Below are positions 1 to 6,125 of a stretch of DNA of 6,294 nucleotides, piece after piece; the first letter of the stretch is position 1, and each line of letters starts with the position of its first letter. The notes under the pieces were generated by a model. The model had not been told where the DNA came from. It saw only the letters and a list, made by a program, of their open reading frames with translations, and made no database searches. The DNA is from Sphingobium sp. CCH11-B1 (GTDB lineage Bacteria; Pseudomonadota; Alphaproteobacteria; Sphingomonadales; Sphingomonadaceae), in the NCBI RefSeq assembly GCF_001556865.1, contig NZ_LSJY01000196.1, positions 1 through 6,294 on the forward strand. The letters are read 5' to 3'. The translations under genes and the position numbers were made by a program.

Positions 1-42
1 CGCCACGACGCCGAGCACCAAGGCCGATCACAAATCATTCAT
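1..42 (-). CDS. Probable first codons of trbG (VirB9-like); reading frame unresolved, possible early stop
   Basis: By operon order the next gene should be trbG, encoding the VirB9-like periplasmic/outer-membrane core protein. Only about 42 bases are visible. The ATG at 42-40 has the strong Shine-Dalgarno and the ATGA overlap with trbF used elsewhere in this operon, but its frame reads Met-Asn-Asp-Leu and then TGA at 30-28. Beyond that stop the same frame reads SALVLGVVA, which looks like a signal-peptide core. An ATG at 38-36 gives an open but atypical start, MICDRPWCSASW. A GTG at 31 gives MIGLGARRRG but is far from the Shine-Dalgarno. The true start could be an alternative TTG/GTG at 21/18, the ATG at 38, or the gene may carry a nonsense change. 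Identification as trbG is by position only. Confidence 0.4.
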
Positions 43-719
43 GCCATCTCCTTTGACCAGTTGAGGGCGTTGACGAAGACGCCCAGCGGGTTCTTGCGCA
101 GTGCGTCGGGGGTGCGCGGCGGCTGCACGACGATCGTGAGGATGGCGGACCAGCGTTCGGTGGCTGTCAGTTGCCCGTCCTGATAGCGCCGCTCGGTCCA
201 GGCCACGCGGAAGGAGTCAGGTGAAGCGCGGATGACACTCGACACGTCCACCGCCACTTGCACCCGACCGACATTGGCGAACGGGTCGTTGGCGCGCGCA
301 TAGTCGTTAAGCGCCAGCGCGCCCTTGTCGGTCGTGAAGTCGTAGGCGCGAAGCCAGTTCTGGCGGATGATGACGGGATCGGCGGGAATGCTTCGGACCT
401 GCTCGATGAAGCGAGCAAGGTGGAATGCAATCTGCGGATCGGTCGGCCGGTAGCCTGCCTCGGCCGGGGCGACCGCCTGCGCTTCGCCGAGCCGATCGAC
501 CTCAACCACCCACGGCACGATATGGCCGCGTGTCGACTGCCAGACCAGGCCGACAGCAAGCCCGCCCGAGAGCGCCAGCGCGCCGAAGAAGGCCATTCGC
601 CAGGAACGCGCCTGCACGCGCGCAGAGCCGATGCGGTCGTCCCATGCCTGGGCCGCGCGCTGATAGGGCGTGACGGGTTCGGGCATCTGGCTGTAACGAA
701 TGGAGGGTCGTCGGAACAT
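39..719 (-). CDS. trbF: TrbF, inner-membrane assembly factor (VirB8-like)
   Basis: This 226-residue protein is the normal TrbF length. A cytoplasmic N-terminal arm contains the NPYxxA-like element TPYQRAAQAWDDRIGSA. One membrane segment follows at about 42-60. The periplasmic domain begins near HIVPWVVEVDRLG, contains SFRVAWTERRY at about 169-179, and ends with NPLGVFVNALNWSKEM, the conserved VirB8/TrbF C-terminal motif. VirB8-type proteins dimerise in the periplasm and nucleate assembly of the inner-membrane complex with the VirB9/VirB10-type core, here expected to be TrbG and TrbI to the left. The gene begins four bases after trbL with a strong Shine-Dalgarno. Its own end carries AAAGGAGA, the ribosome binding site for the next gene, and its stop lies within an ATGA that would be the trbG start. 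Confidence 0.95.
   Translation of the reverse strand: MFRRPSIRYSQMPEPVTPYQRAAQAWDDRIGSARVQARSWRMAFFGALALSGGLAVGLVWQSTRGHIVPWVVEVDRLGEAQAVAPAEAGYRPTDPQIAFHLARFIEQVRSIPADPVIIRQNWLRAYDFTTDKGALALNDYARANDPFANVGRVQVAVDVSSVIRASPDSFRVAWTERRYQDGQLTATERWSAILTIVVQPPRTPDALRKNPLGVFVNALNWSKEMA
47..54 (-). promoter_or_regulatory. Strong ribosome binding site for the gene after trbF
   Basis: On the minus strand this reads AAAGGAGA, among the strongest Shine-Dalgarno matches in the window. ATG codons follow 5 bases (42-40) and 9 bases (38-36) after GGAG. It marks where translation of the next gene, expected to be trbG, should begin. Confidence 0.65.
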
Positions 720-723
720 GGAT

Positions 724-2079
724 TCAGTCCTTTTCCTTGATGTCGGGACCGCTTCCGCCGCCCTGGCTATCGCCAGTCTTCATGGTGTGGGCGAGGACGG
801 TGGCGCCGTGGCTCACGGCCTGACGCTGCCTCATCCTCGCCGCCCATGCCGGGGGAGCGGACGCTGGGGCGGACGCGGCTCCAGCCGGTGCTGCGCTGCT
901 TGCCTGCGGAGCGGCGCCGAGACCGGCGCGGGCGCCGGTGCGGAAATTGTCTTTCATGGATGCGCTGGCCTTTCCGGCCATCTTGCGCAGCGGCGACAGG
1001 GCCGCATTGGCCGCGCCGCTCGCGGCCATCCGTCCGGCCGTCGAAAGCCCGCCCGCAACCGCACTGCCACCCGTCTTGCCGAAAGAGCCGACGCTGTAGG
1101 CGCCCATCGCTGCGCCGCCCGCCCGAGCGCCGGCCTGCGCGGTCGCGGCCGTGGCCCGTCCGGCTGTGCCCATCGCTGCGCCGGCCGCGCCCAAACCGAG
1201 CTTGGCGGCCGCCGCGCCACCGATCAACGCACCGCCTGCGGCCAGCACGGTTCCGGCGGCCGCGCCCATGCCAAGCTGGGGGCCGCCTGAGACGATGCCA
1301 TTGGCGATGCTGGGGCCAAAGAGCGACAGGCCGAGGAACGAGATAGAGGCCAGCACGATGGCCATGACCTGTTCGATGGTCGGCTCGCTGCCAAGGCCGG
1401 CATTGGTGAATTGGCTGAATAATGTGGTGCCGATGCCGGTAATGACGGCCAAGGTCAGCACTTTGATGCCGCTTGAAACGACATAGCCCAAGACCTTCTC
1501 GGCCATGAAGGCAGTCTTGTTGAAGAAGGCGAAAGGCAGCAGGACGAACCCGGCCAGCGTCACCAACTTGAACTCCAGCAACGTGACGAAGACTTGCCCG
1601 GCGATAAGGAGGAAAGCGAGCACGACGATAAACCACGCGAGGAGCAGCACGAAGATCAGCGCGGCGTTGGCGAAGAAGGCCCAGAGGCTGGAGAATTGGC
1701 CTGCGGCATCCATAAGCGGCTTTGCGGCCTGGAGCCCGGTGGACGCGATCGCGCTGGGCTTCATGAATTGTTCGATCGTCAGCGTGCTACCGCTTGCCTG
1801 GAGGCCCAGACCGGCGAAGCTCTCGAAAACGATGGTGGCAAGAAGCGAGAAATTGCCGATGATGAAGGCGAAGGTGCCGATGTAGAGCGTCTTCTTGATG
1901 AGGCGCTGAAGCACATCTTCATCGGCACCCCATGCCCAGAACAGGCCCGCGAGCGTCACGTCGATGGCAATGAGGGTGGTCGAAAGGAACGCGACCTCGC
2001 CGCCCAGGAGCCCGAACCCGCTGTCGATGTAGCTCTGGAAGACGTTGAAGAAGGTGTCGATGACGCCGGTATCGTTCAT
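724..2079 (-). CDS. trbL: TrbL, polytopic inner-membrane channel protein (VirB6-like)
   Basis: This 451-residue protein starts MNDTGVIDTFFNVFQSYID. Hydrophobic segments lie at about 27-50, 64-92, 136-160, 161-186, 200-222 and 238-262. They are followed by GPSIANGIVSGGPQLG at about 255-270, a typical TrbL motif. After this the protein becomes an alanine/glycine-rich, low-complexity region (about 271-415) and ends in a polar tail with KEKD. VirB6/TrbL proteins form part of the inner-membrane channel through which the DNA-protein substrate passes. The start used is the ATG that forms an ATGA overlap with the trbK-alt stop and has a Shine-Dalgarno. The ATG at 2148 is rejected because its extension (MRSGMGGKPP...) is only the shadow of trbK-alt. 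Membrane segments were judged by eye. The gene ends four bases before trbF and supplies the trbF ribosome binding site. Confidence 0.94.
   Translation of the reverse strand: MNDTGVIDTFFNVFQSYIDSGFGLLGGEVAFLSTTLIAIDVTLAGLFWAWGADEDVLQRLIKKTLYIGTFAFIIGNFSLLATIVFESFAGLGLQASGSTLTIEQFMKPSAIASTGLQAAKPLMDAAGQFSSLWAFFANAALIFVLLLAWFIVVLAFLLIAGQVFVTLLEFKLVTLAGFVLLPFAFFNKTAFMAEKVLGYVVSSGIKVLTLAVITGIGTTLFSQFTNAGLGSEPTIEQVMAIVLASISFLGLSLFGPSIANGIVSGGPQLGMGAAAGTVLAAGGALIGGAAAAKLGLGAAGAAMGTAGRATAATAQAGARAGGAAMGAYSVGSFGKTGGSAVAGGLSTAGRMAASGAANAALSPLRKMAGKASASMKDNFRTGARAGLGAAPQASSAAPAGAASAPASAPPAWAARMRQRQAVSHGATVLAHTMKTGDSQGGGSGPDIKEKD
728..738 (-). promoter_or_regulatory. Ribosome binding site of trbF, made of the last codons of trbL
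   Basis: On the minus strand this reads AAGGAAAAGGA and also encodes the Lys-Glu-Lys-Asp end of TrbL. About 8 bases separate the second GGA from the trbF ATG at 719-717, a good spacing that supports this start. Confidence 0.7.
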
Positions 2080-2336
2080 GGCGTCGTTTCCTTTTCTTCG
2101 TCTTGACCGAAGAAGCGACGGCGGTTTGCCGCCCATGCCGCTTCGCAACCGCTGTCGGGCATGGTGAGGGTTGCGCAGCGCTTCAGTTCGCTTGCCAGAT
2201 GCTCGTCTTCCTCACCGCCAGCGATCGGGATGATCTCGCGCGGCGGGGCCGGCTGCTCTCGCAGGCTGACGATGCCGACGGTCAGCATCATGCCTGCAAG
2301 AGCGGCTATTCCTGCGATCTTGCCCGTCCGCGACAT
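2076..2336 (-). CDS. trbK: TrbK-alt type small membrane protein, putative entry exclusion protein
   Basis: This is an 86-residue protein between trbJ and trbL, the position of trbK in P-type operons. It has a short basic start (MSRTGK), one hydrophobic segment at about 7-25, a proline- and acid-rich linker, and a C-terminal domain with two cysteines at 54 and 64 in RCATLTMPDSGCEAAWAANR. That two-cysteine block followed by RRFFG is what I recognise from proteins named TrbK-alt in alphaproteobacterial trb operons. There is no lipobox cysteine after the hydrophobic segment, so unlike RP4 TrbK it is not expected to be a lipoprotein. The likely topology is an inner-membrane anchor with a periplasmic domain, where the cysteines could form a disulfide. 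Entry exclusion is the family label and is not shown by the sequence. The Shine-Dalgarno is weak, but trbJ ends only six bases upstream. The stop overlaps the trbL ATG. Confidence 0.82.
   Translation of the reverse strand: MSRTGKIAGIAALAGMMLTVGIVSLREQPAPPREIIPIAGGEEDEHLASELKRCATLTMPDSGCEAAWAANRRRFFGQDEEKETTP
2087..2093 (-). promoter_or_regulatory. Ribosome binding site of trbL, inside the end of trbK-alt
   Basis: On the minus strand this reads AAGGAAA, with about 9 bases between GGA and the ATG at 2079-2077. It favours that start over an in-frame ATG at 2148, which would add 23 basic residues and overlap trbK-alt much further. Confidence 0.65.
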
Positions 2337-2342
2337 GAGCGA

Positions 2343-3059
2343 TCAGTTGCCCATGAAGCGGCGGAACCGCTCGCGGCCTTCGGCTTCCTCAGCGGCCTGG
2401 CGAGTGGCTTGGAGCGACTGTGCCCGTCCCTGCGCGGCGACCGCGGCGGTCAGGTCAGCGAGTTGCTGCGATTGCAGGGCGAGAAGCTGATTGCCGGCCT
2501 GTGCCGCTTGTAGCGCGCCCGTCGCCGACTGGCTGGCCGTGACCAGGCTGTTCATGGTCGTGCGCGCGCCGTCGATATTGCCGACGACGCCGGCTTGCAC
2601 CTGCAAGGCGTCCTGAAACGCGCCGACGCTATCTTCCCAGCGCGCATTGGCGTTGGCGACCATTTGGGCATGATCGCCGGTCAGCGCCGCACCCTTATAG
2701 CGACCGTCGAACGCCTGCTGGATGTCCTGCACATCATAGGCGATGCGCTGCGCCTGCCCGAGCAATTGCTGCGTCTGCTGAATCTGCTGCTGGAGGGTGT
2801 GAACCGTCGAAAGCGGCAGGCTGGCAAGATTGCGCGCCTCGTTGATAAGGCTCGTCGCCTGCTGCTGGATTTGCTGAATCTGGTTGTTGATCTGTTGCAG
2901 AGACCGGGCGGCGGTCAGCACGTTCTGCGCATAATTGGTGGGATCATAGACGATCCCGCCGAATTGCGCATAAGCGGGCGCTGGCGCGACGATCGGGGTG
3001 ATGGCCGTTGCGGCGATGACGCTGGCCATAAGGGCGCGGCGGATGGGTGGCAGGTTCAT
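2343..3059 (-). CDS. trbJ: TrbJ, secreted coiled-coil conjugation protein (VirB5-like)
   Basis: This is a 238-residue protein. Residues 1-31 form a clear signal peptide (basic MNLPPIRR, hydrophobic core, AYA cleavage site before QFGG). The segment VYDPTNYAQN at about 38-47 is the family signature at the start of mature P-type TrbJ. The rest is almost entirely helical and very glutamine-rich, with likely coiled coils at about 50-110 and 160-225. It ends in a charged tail RERFRRFMGN. VirB5/TrbJ proteins are periplasmic or pilus-associated minor components involved in pilus assembly and recipient contact; in RP4 TrbJ is required for transfer. The start overlaps the trbE stop as ATGA and has a GGAG Shine-Dalgarno. 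Upstream in-frame sequence to about 3959 is an arginine-rich shadow of trbE and is excluded. The next gene, trbK-alt, begins six bases after the stop. Confidence 0.94.
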   Translation of the reverse strand: MNLPPIRRALMASVIAATAITPIVAPAPAYAQFGGIVYDPTNYAQNVLTAARSLQQINNQIQQIQQQATSLINEARNLASLPLSTVHTLQQQIQQTQQLLGQAQRIAYDVQDIQQAFDGRYKGAALTGDHAQMVANANARWEDSVGAFQDALQVQAGVVGNIDGARTTMNSLVTASQSATGALQAAQAGNQLLALQSQQLADLTAAVAAQGRAQSLQATRQAAEEAEGRERFRRFMGN

Positions 3060-5527
3060 AGGTCGATCTCCATGTTCGATGTGAAGGGAAGTTCGGGCTG
3101 GCGGTCGGATGCCGATTCCGGCAGCAGCTCGGCGGCCCAGGCGCAGCCGCGATGCCGCAGCCATTCGGCGGCAAAGGCGTCCGCGCCGTGGGTTTCGATG
3201 ATCTCGGCGATGGCGAGTTGATCGGTCTTCGCCGAGGCGGCGGCGAACGCCAGGGCGACCTCGCCCAGCCCCAGCTCGAACAGGCGGTTCCCCCGCCGCG
3301 ATTGACAGTAGTAATCCCGCTTCGGCGTCGCCCGGCTGAGGATTTCGATCTGCCGCGCGTTGAGCCCGAACCGCTCGTAAATGGCCGCGATCTGCGGTTC
3401 GGCGGCGCGCTCGTTGGGCAGGAAGATGCGCGTCGGGCAGGATTCGATGATGGCGGGCGCGATGGCCGAGGTTTCGATGTCGGCAAGGCTCTGCGTGGCG
3501 AAAATAACGGAAGCGTTCTTCTTCCTGAGCGTCTTCAGCCACTCGCGAAGCTGGGCGGCGAAGGCCGGGCTGTCGAGCACCAGCCAGCCCTCGTCGATGA
3601 TGATGAGCGTCGGCGAGCCGTCCAGCCGCCCCTCGATCCGGTGGAACAGGTAGGAGAGCACGGCGGCCGCCGCTCCCGCGCCGACCAGCCCCTCGGTCTC
3701 GAATGCCTGAACCGATGCCTCGCCCAGCCGTTCGGACTCGGCATCGAGCAGCCGGCCCCACGGCCCGCCGATGCAATAGGGCGCCAGCGCCTGCTTGAGC
3801 GTCTGCGATTGCAGGAGGACCGCGAGCCCGGTCAGTGTGCGTTCGGATTGGGGGGCGGACGCGAGCGAGCCCAGCGCGGACCAGATATGCTCCTTGGCCT
3901 GGGGATCGACCGCGACGCCTTCGGACGCGAAAATCGCGGCCAGCCATTCGGCCGCCCAAGCCCGTTCGGCCGGATCGTCGACATGGGCGAGCGGCTGCAA
4001 CTGCACCCCGCCGTCATTGTCATCGGATAGACCGCCGCCGAGATCCTGCCAGTCGCCGCTCATGCCGAGCGCGGCGGCGCGAATGCTGCCGCCGAAGTCG
4101 AATGCGAAGACCTGGCCGTTCTCGTAGCGGCGGAACTGCATCGCCATGAGCGCGAGCAGCACGGACTTGCCCGAGCCGGTCGGCCCGACGATCAGCGTGT
4201 GACCGACATCGCCGACATGGAGGGAAAACCGGAACGGGGTCGAGCCTTCCGTCTTGCCGTAGAGCAAGGGGGGAGCGTCGAAATGCTCGTCCCGTTCCGG
4301 CCCCGCCCATACCGCTGACAGGGGGATCAGGTGGGCGAGATTGAGGGTGGAGATCGGCGGTTGCCGGACATTGGCGTAAGTGTGGCCGGGGATTGAGCCG
4401 AGCCACGCTTCAATGGCGTTCATGCCTTCGGGGATGACGGTGAAGTCGCGGCCCTGGATGATCTTCTCGGCCAGCCGCAGCTTCTCGGTAGCAATAGCCG
4501 GATCGCGATCCCACACGGTCACCGTCGCCGTCACATAGGCCATGCCGGCATAGTCGGCGCCCAGCTCCTGCAAGGCGGTGTCGGCATCGGCGGCCTTGTT
4601 CGAGGCGTCGCTGTCGAGCAGCGTGGACGCCTCGTTGGTCATCACCTCCTTCAAGATGGCGGCGACCGACTTGCGCTTGGCGAACCATTGCCGTCTGATC
4701 CTGGTGAGCAGCTTCGTCGCGTCGGTCTTGTCCAGCATGATCGCGCGGGTTGACCAGCGATAGGAGAAGGCGAGCCGGTTCAACTCGTCGAGCAGGCCGG
4801 GAAAGGTGACGCTCGGGAATCCGACAATGGAGAGCGTGCGCAGATGATGCTCGCCCAGCTTCGGTTCGAGCCCGCCGGTCAGCGGCTCGTCGGCGAGCAG
4901 CGCGTCGAGGTGCATCGGGGTTTCCGGCACGCGCACGCGCTGGCGCCGGGTCGAGATTGTCGAGTGAAGGTAGGTCAGCGTCTCGCCGTCATCGAGCCAG
5001 CGGACCTCGGGCACGAAGCCATCGACCAGATTGAGCAGACGGTCGCTGCGATCGCAAAAGCCTCTGAGCAATTCCCACGGATCGACGCCCGCGCCGGAAC
5101 GGCCCTCATACAGCCAGGTTTCGGCGCGGGCGGCGTCCTCGGCCGGCGGCATCCACAGCAGCGTCAGATAATAGGCACTCTCGAAATGGGCGCCTTCCTC
5201 GCGAAACTGTTCCCGCCGCTCCATATCGACCAGCGCCGAGACCGGATCGGGAAACTCCGATTCCGGGTAGTCGAGCGCGGGCGCGCGCCGCGCCTCCACG
5301 AAGATCGCCCAGCCGGAACCCAGGCGGCGGAGCGCGTTATTCAGCCGCGCCGTGGTGGCGACCAGTTCGGCGGGCGTGGCGCTGTCGAGATCGGGGCCGC
5401 GAAAGCGCGCCGTCCTCTGAAAGCTGCCGTCCTTGTTGAGCACGACGCCTTCGCCGACCAGTGCGGCCCAAGGGAGGAAGTCGGCCAGATGGGCGGCGCG
5501 GTTCCTGTATTCGCGCAGGCTCATCAT
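3056..5527 (-). CDS. trbE: TrbE, conjugal transfer ATPase (VirB4-like)
   Basis: This 823-residue protein is the full family length. The N-terminal domain opens with MMSLREYRNR and contains DFLPWAALV and VLNKDGSFQRTARFRGPDLD, strongly typical of TrbE. The C-terminal ATPase domain has a Walker A motif GPTGSGKS at about residues 448-455, DFGGS soon after, a Walker B motif TLIIIDE at about 640-646 and an ATQS motif at about 677-680. All key nucleotide-binding residues are present, so the enzyme looks intact. VirB4-type ATPases are hexameric motors at the cytoplasmic face of the inner membrane and power pilus biogenesis and substrate transfer. The chosen start, ATG at 5527-5525, forms an ATGA overlap with the trbD stop. 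An in-frame GTG at 5539 would add four residues (MDAA), and a second ATG at 5524 would remove one. No strong Shine-Dalgarno is visible, so translation probably depends on coupling to trbD. The 3' end overlaps trbJ by four bases. Confidence 0.96.
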   Translation of the reverse strand: MMSLREYRNRAAHLADFLPWAALVGEGVVLNKDGSFQRTARFRGPDLDSATPAELVATTARLNNALRRLGSGWAIFVEARRAPALDYPESEFPDPVSALVDMERREQFREEGAHFESAYYLTLLWMPPAEDAARAETWLYEGRSGAGVDPWELLRGFCDRSDRLLNLVDGFVPEVRWLDDGETLTYLHSTISTRRQRVRVPETPMHLDALLADEPLTGGLEPKLGEHHLRTLSIVGFPSVTFPGLLDELNRLAFSYRWSTRAIMLDKTDATKLLTRIRRQWFAKRKSVAAILKEVMTNEASTLLDSDASNKAADADTALQELGADYAGMAYVTATVTVWDRDPAIATEKLRLAEKIIQGRDFTVIPEGMNAIEAWLGSIPGHTYANVRQPPISTLNLAHLIPLSAVWAGPERDEHFDAPPLLYGKTEGSTPFRFSLHVGDVGHTLIVGPTGSGKSVLLALMAMQFRRYENGQVFAFDFGGSIRAAALGMSGDWQDLGGGLSDDNDGGVQLQPLAHVDDPAERAWAAEWLAAIFASEGVAVDPQAKEHIWSALGSLASAPQSERTLTGLAVLLQSQTLKQALAPYCIGGPWGRLLDAESERLGEASVQAFETEGLVGAGAAAAVLSYLFHRIEGRLDGSPTLIIIDEGWLVLDSPAFAAQLREWLKTLRKKNASVIFATQSLADIETSAIAPAIIESCPTRIFLPNERAAEPQIAAIYERFGLNARQIEILSRATPKRDYYCQSRRGNRLFELGLGEVALAFAAASAKTDQLAIAEIIETHGADAFAAEWLRHRGCAWAAELLPESASDRQPELPFTSNMEIDL
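3066..3071 (-). promoter_or_regulatory. Ribosome binding site of trbJ, inside the end of trbE
   Basis: On the minus strand this reads GGAGAT, with 8 bases between GGAG and the trbJ ATG at 3059-3057. It decides the trbJ start: the same frame is open far upstream within trbE, but only this ATG has both a Shine-Dalgarno and a signal peptide after it. Confidence 0.7.
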
Positions 5528-5793
5528 GGCCGCATCCACGCCGGATAACGCAGATGCCGACGCGCCACATCCACGAATTGCGGATCGCGGCGCGCGGCCC
5601 AGACGGACAGCGCATGGCCAATGGCCCAGAGAACCAGCCCGGCGATCCAGAGCCGCAGCCCCAGCCCGATCGCGCCGGCCAGGGTGCCATTGACGATAGC
5701 GAGCGAGCGCGGGGCGCCGCCGAGCAATATCTGCTCGGTCAGTGCCCGGTGGACCGGTGCGAAATAGCCGGGGATGGGTTCGCCGGCTTCCAT
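5524..5793 (-). CDS. trbD: TrbD, inner-membrane assembly protein (VirB3-like)
   Basis: This is an 89-residue protein starting MEAGEPIPGYFAPVHRAL. A polar N-terminal arm (to about residue 29) contains the TEQILLGG..R segment common in TrbD/VirB3. A long hydrophobic region follows at about 31-66, enough for one or two membrane passes. The short C-terminal tail contains DPQFVDVARRHLRYPAW, a recognisable TrbD ending. VirB3-family proteins sit in the inner membrane and associate with the VirB4-type ATPase, here TrbE, encoded directly downstream. The start is the ATG at 5793-5791, whose A is the last base of the trbC TGA, so translation is probably coupled; only a weak G-rich Shine-Dalgarno is visible. 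The frame stays open upstream to about 6015, but that extension only shadows trbC. The stop overlaps the preferred trbE start as ATGA. Confidence 0.92.
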   Translation of the reverse strand: MEAGEPIPGYFAPVHRALTEQILLGGAPRSLAIVNGTLAGAIGLGLRLWIAGLVLWAIGHALSVWAARRDPQFVDVARRHLRYPAWMRP

Positions 5794-6125
5794 CAGACCA
5801 GCGCCCCGCCGCCGAATGAAAAAAAGCTCAAAAAGAAGGAGCTGGCCGCAAACGCGATGCTGAGCCCGAAGACGATTTGAATGAGGCGCCGGAAGCCGCC
5901 GCTGGTGTCGCCGAACGCCAGGGTGAGGCCGGTGACGATGATGATGATCACCGCGATGATCTTGGCGACCGGCCCCTCGATGCTTTCGAGGATCGACTGG
6001 AGCGGTGCTTCCCACGGCATCGACGATCCGCCCGCATGGGCGGGAACGGCGAAAGTCAGGGCAATGACGCTGGCGGTGGCGGCGAGCATGGCGCGGCGTG
6101 CGCCATGCCGAACGGCATGGATCAT
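5793..6125 (-). CDS. trbC: TrbC, conjugative pilin precursor (VirB2-like)
   Basis: This 110-residue protein is the expected size for a TrbC/VirB2 propilin. It has a basic N-terminus (two Arg near residues 10-11, His 3 and 7), a hydrophobic stretch at about 13-27 and a signal-peptidase site after AHA at about residue 31. The mature product would be about 79 residues with two membrane segments at roughly 53-72 and 79-103. A short polar loop between them (GDTSGG) carries a pair of arginines on its C-terminal side. In RP4, TrbC is trimmed at both ends and cyclised to form the pilus subunit; whether that happens here cannot be seen. The ATG overlaps the trbB stop by four bases, and a good GGAG Shine-Dalgarno lies about 7 bases upstream. 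Two unusual features are a palindromic region just after the start codon and a run of TTT/TTG codons near the 3' end. The gene ends in GGGALV, and its stop shares one base with the trbD start. Confidence 0.93.
   Translation of the reverse strand: MIHAVRHGARRAMLAATASVIALTFAVPAHAGGSSMPWEAPLQSILESIEGPVAKIIAVIIIIVTGLTLAFGDTSGGFRRLIQIVFGLSIAFAASSFFLSFFSFGGGALV
6086..6120 (-). promoter_or_regulatory. Two overlapping, mutually exclusive inverted repeats in the first codons of trbC
   Basis: A perfect 9-base inverted repeat (gcatggcgc at 6086-6094, gcgccatgc at 6100-6108) has a 5-base loop. A second perfect 7-base inverted repeat (ccatgcc at 6103-6109, ggcatgg at 6114-6120) has a 4-base loop. The arm at 6103-6108 is common to both, so only one hairpin can form at a time. 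In the mRNA the second hairpin starts two bases after the trbC start codon, within the ribosome footprint. The repeats are seen directly; a role in tuning pilin translation is inference, because GC-rich coding DNA also produces such pairs by chance. Confidence 0.45.

Noticed and set aside
258..740. Plus-strand open frame of about 160 codons opposite trbF
   Set aside because: It is antisense to a clear TrbF protein and has no recognisable features.
1594..2106. Plus-strand open frame of about 170 codons opposite trbL
   Set aside because: It is a highly charged, repetitive peptide that is exactly what antisense of membrane-protein codons gives. There is no independent evidence for it.
2080..2148. 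Longer trbL start adding 23 residues
   Set aside because: The extra residues are basic shadow sequence of trbK-alt. The ATG at 2079 has the ribosome binding site and the ATGA overlap.
2750..2900. Repeated ctgctg/ttgctg units considered as a DNA repeat
   Set aside because: They are glutamine codons of the TrbJ coiled coil and are irregular in spacing, so protein composition explains them.
3060..3959. Upstream extension of the trbJ frame to a 538-residue protein
   Set aside because: The extension is Arg/Gly-rich shadow sequence inside trbE. The ATG at 3059 has a Shine-Dalgarno and a proper signal peptide.
3152..4030. Long plus-strand open frame of about 292 codons opposite trbE
   Set aside because: It lies wholly antisense to the ATPase domain with Walker motifs on the minus strand. 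The peptide is low-complexity and Arg/Gly-rich as expected for a GC-rich shadow frame, with no recognisable domain.
4844..5548. Plus-strand open frame of about 234 codons opposite the trbE N-terminus
   Set aside because: It mirrors trbE codons, shows no domain or signal, and would end across the trbD/trbE junction. It is a shadow of a well-supported gene.
5973..5989. Six-base inverted repeat cctcga/tcgagg inside trbC considered as a terminator
   Set aside because: The stem is short and inside a coding region, with no T-run following on the transcribed strand. Pairs of this size are expected by chance in GC-rich DNA.
5794..6015. Upstream extension of the trbD frame
   Set aside because: It overlaps trbC in another frame and is not TrbD-like until Met-Glu-Ala at 5793. 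Its openness is discussed only as a possible slippage outcome.
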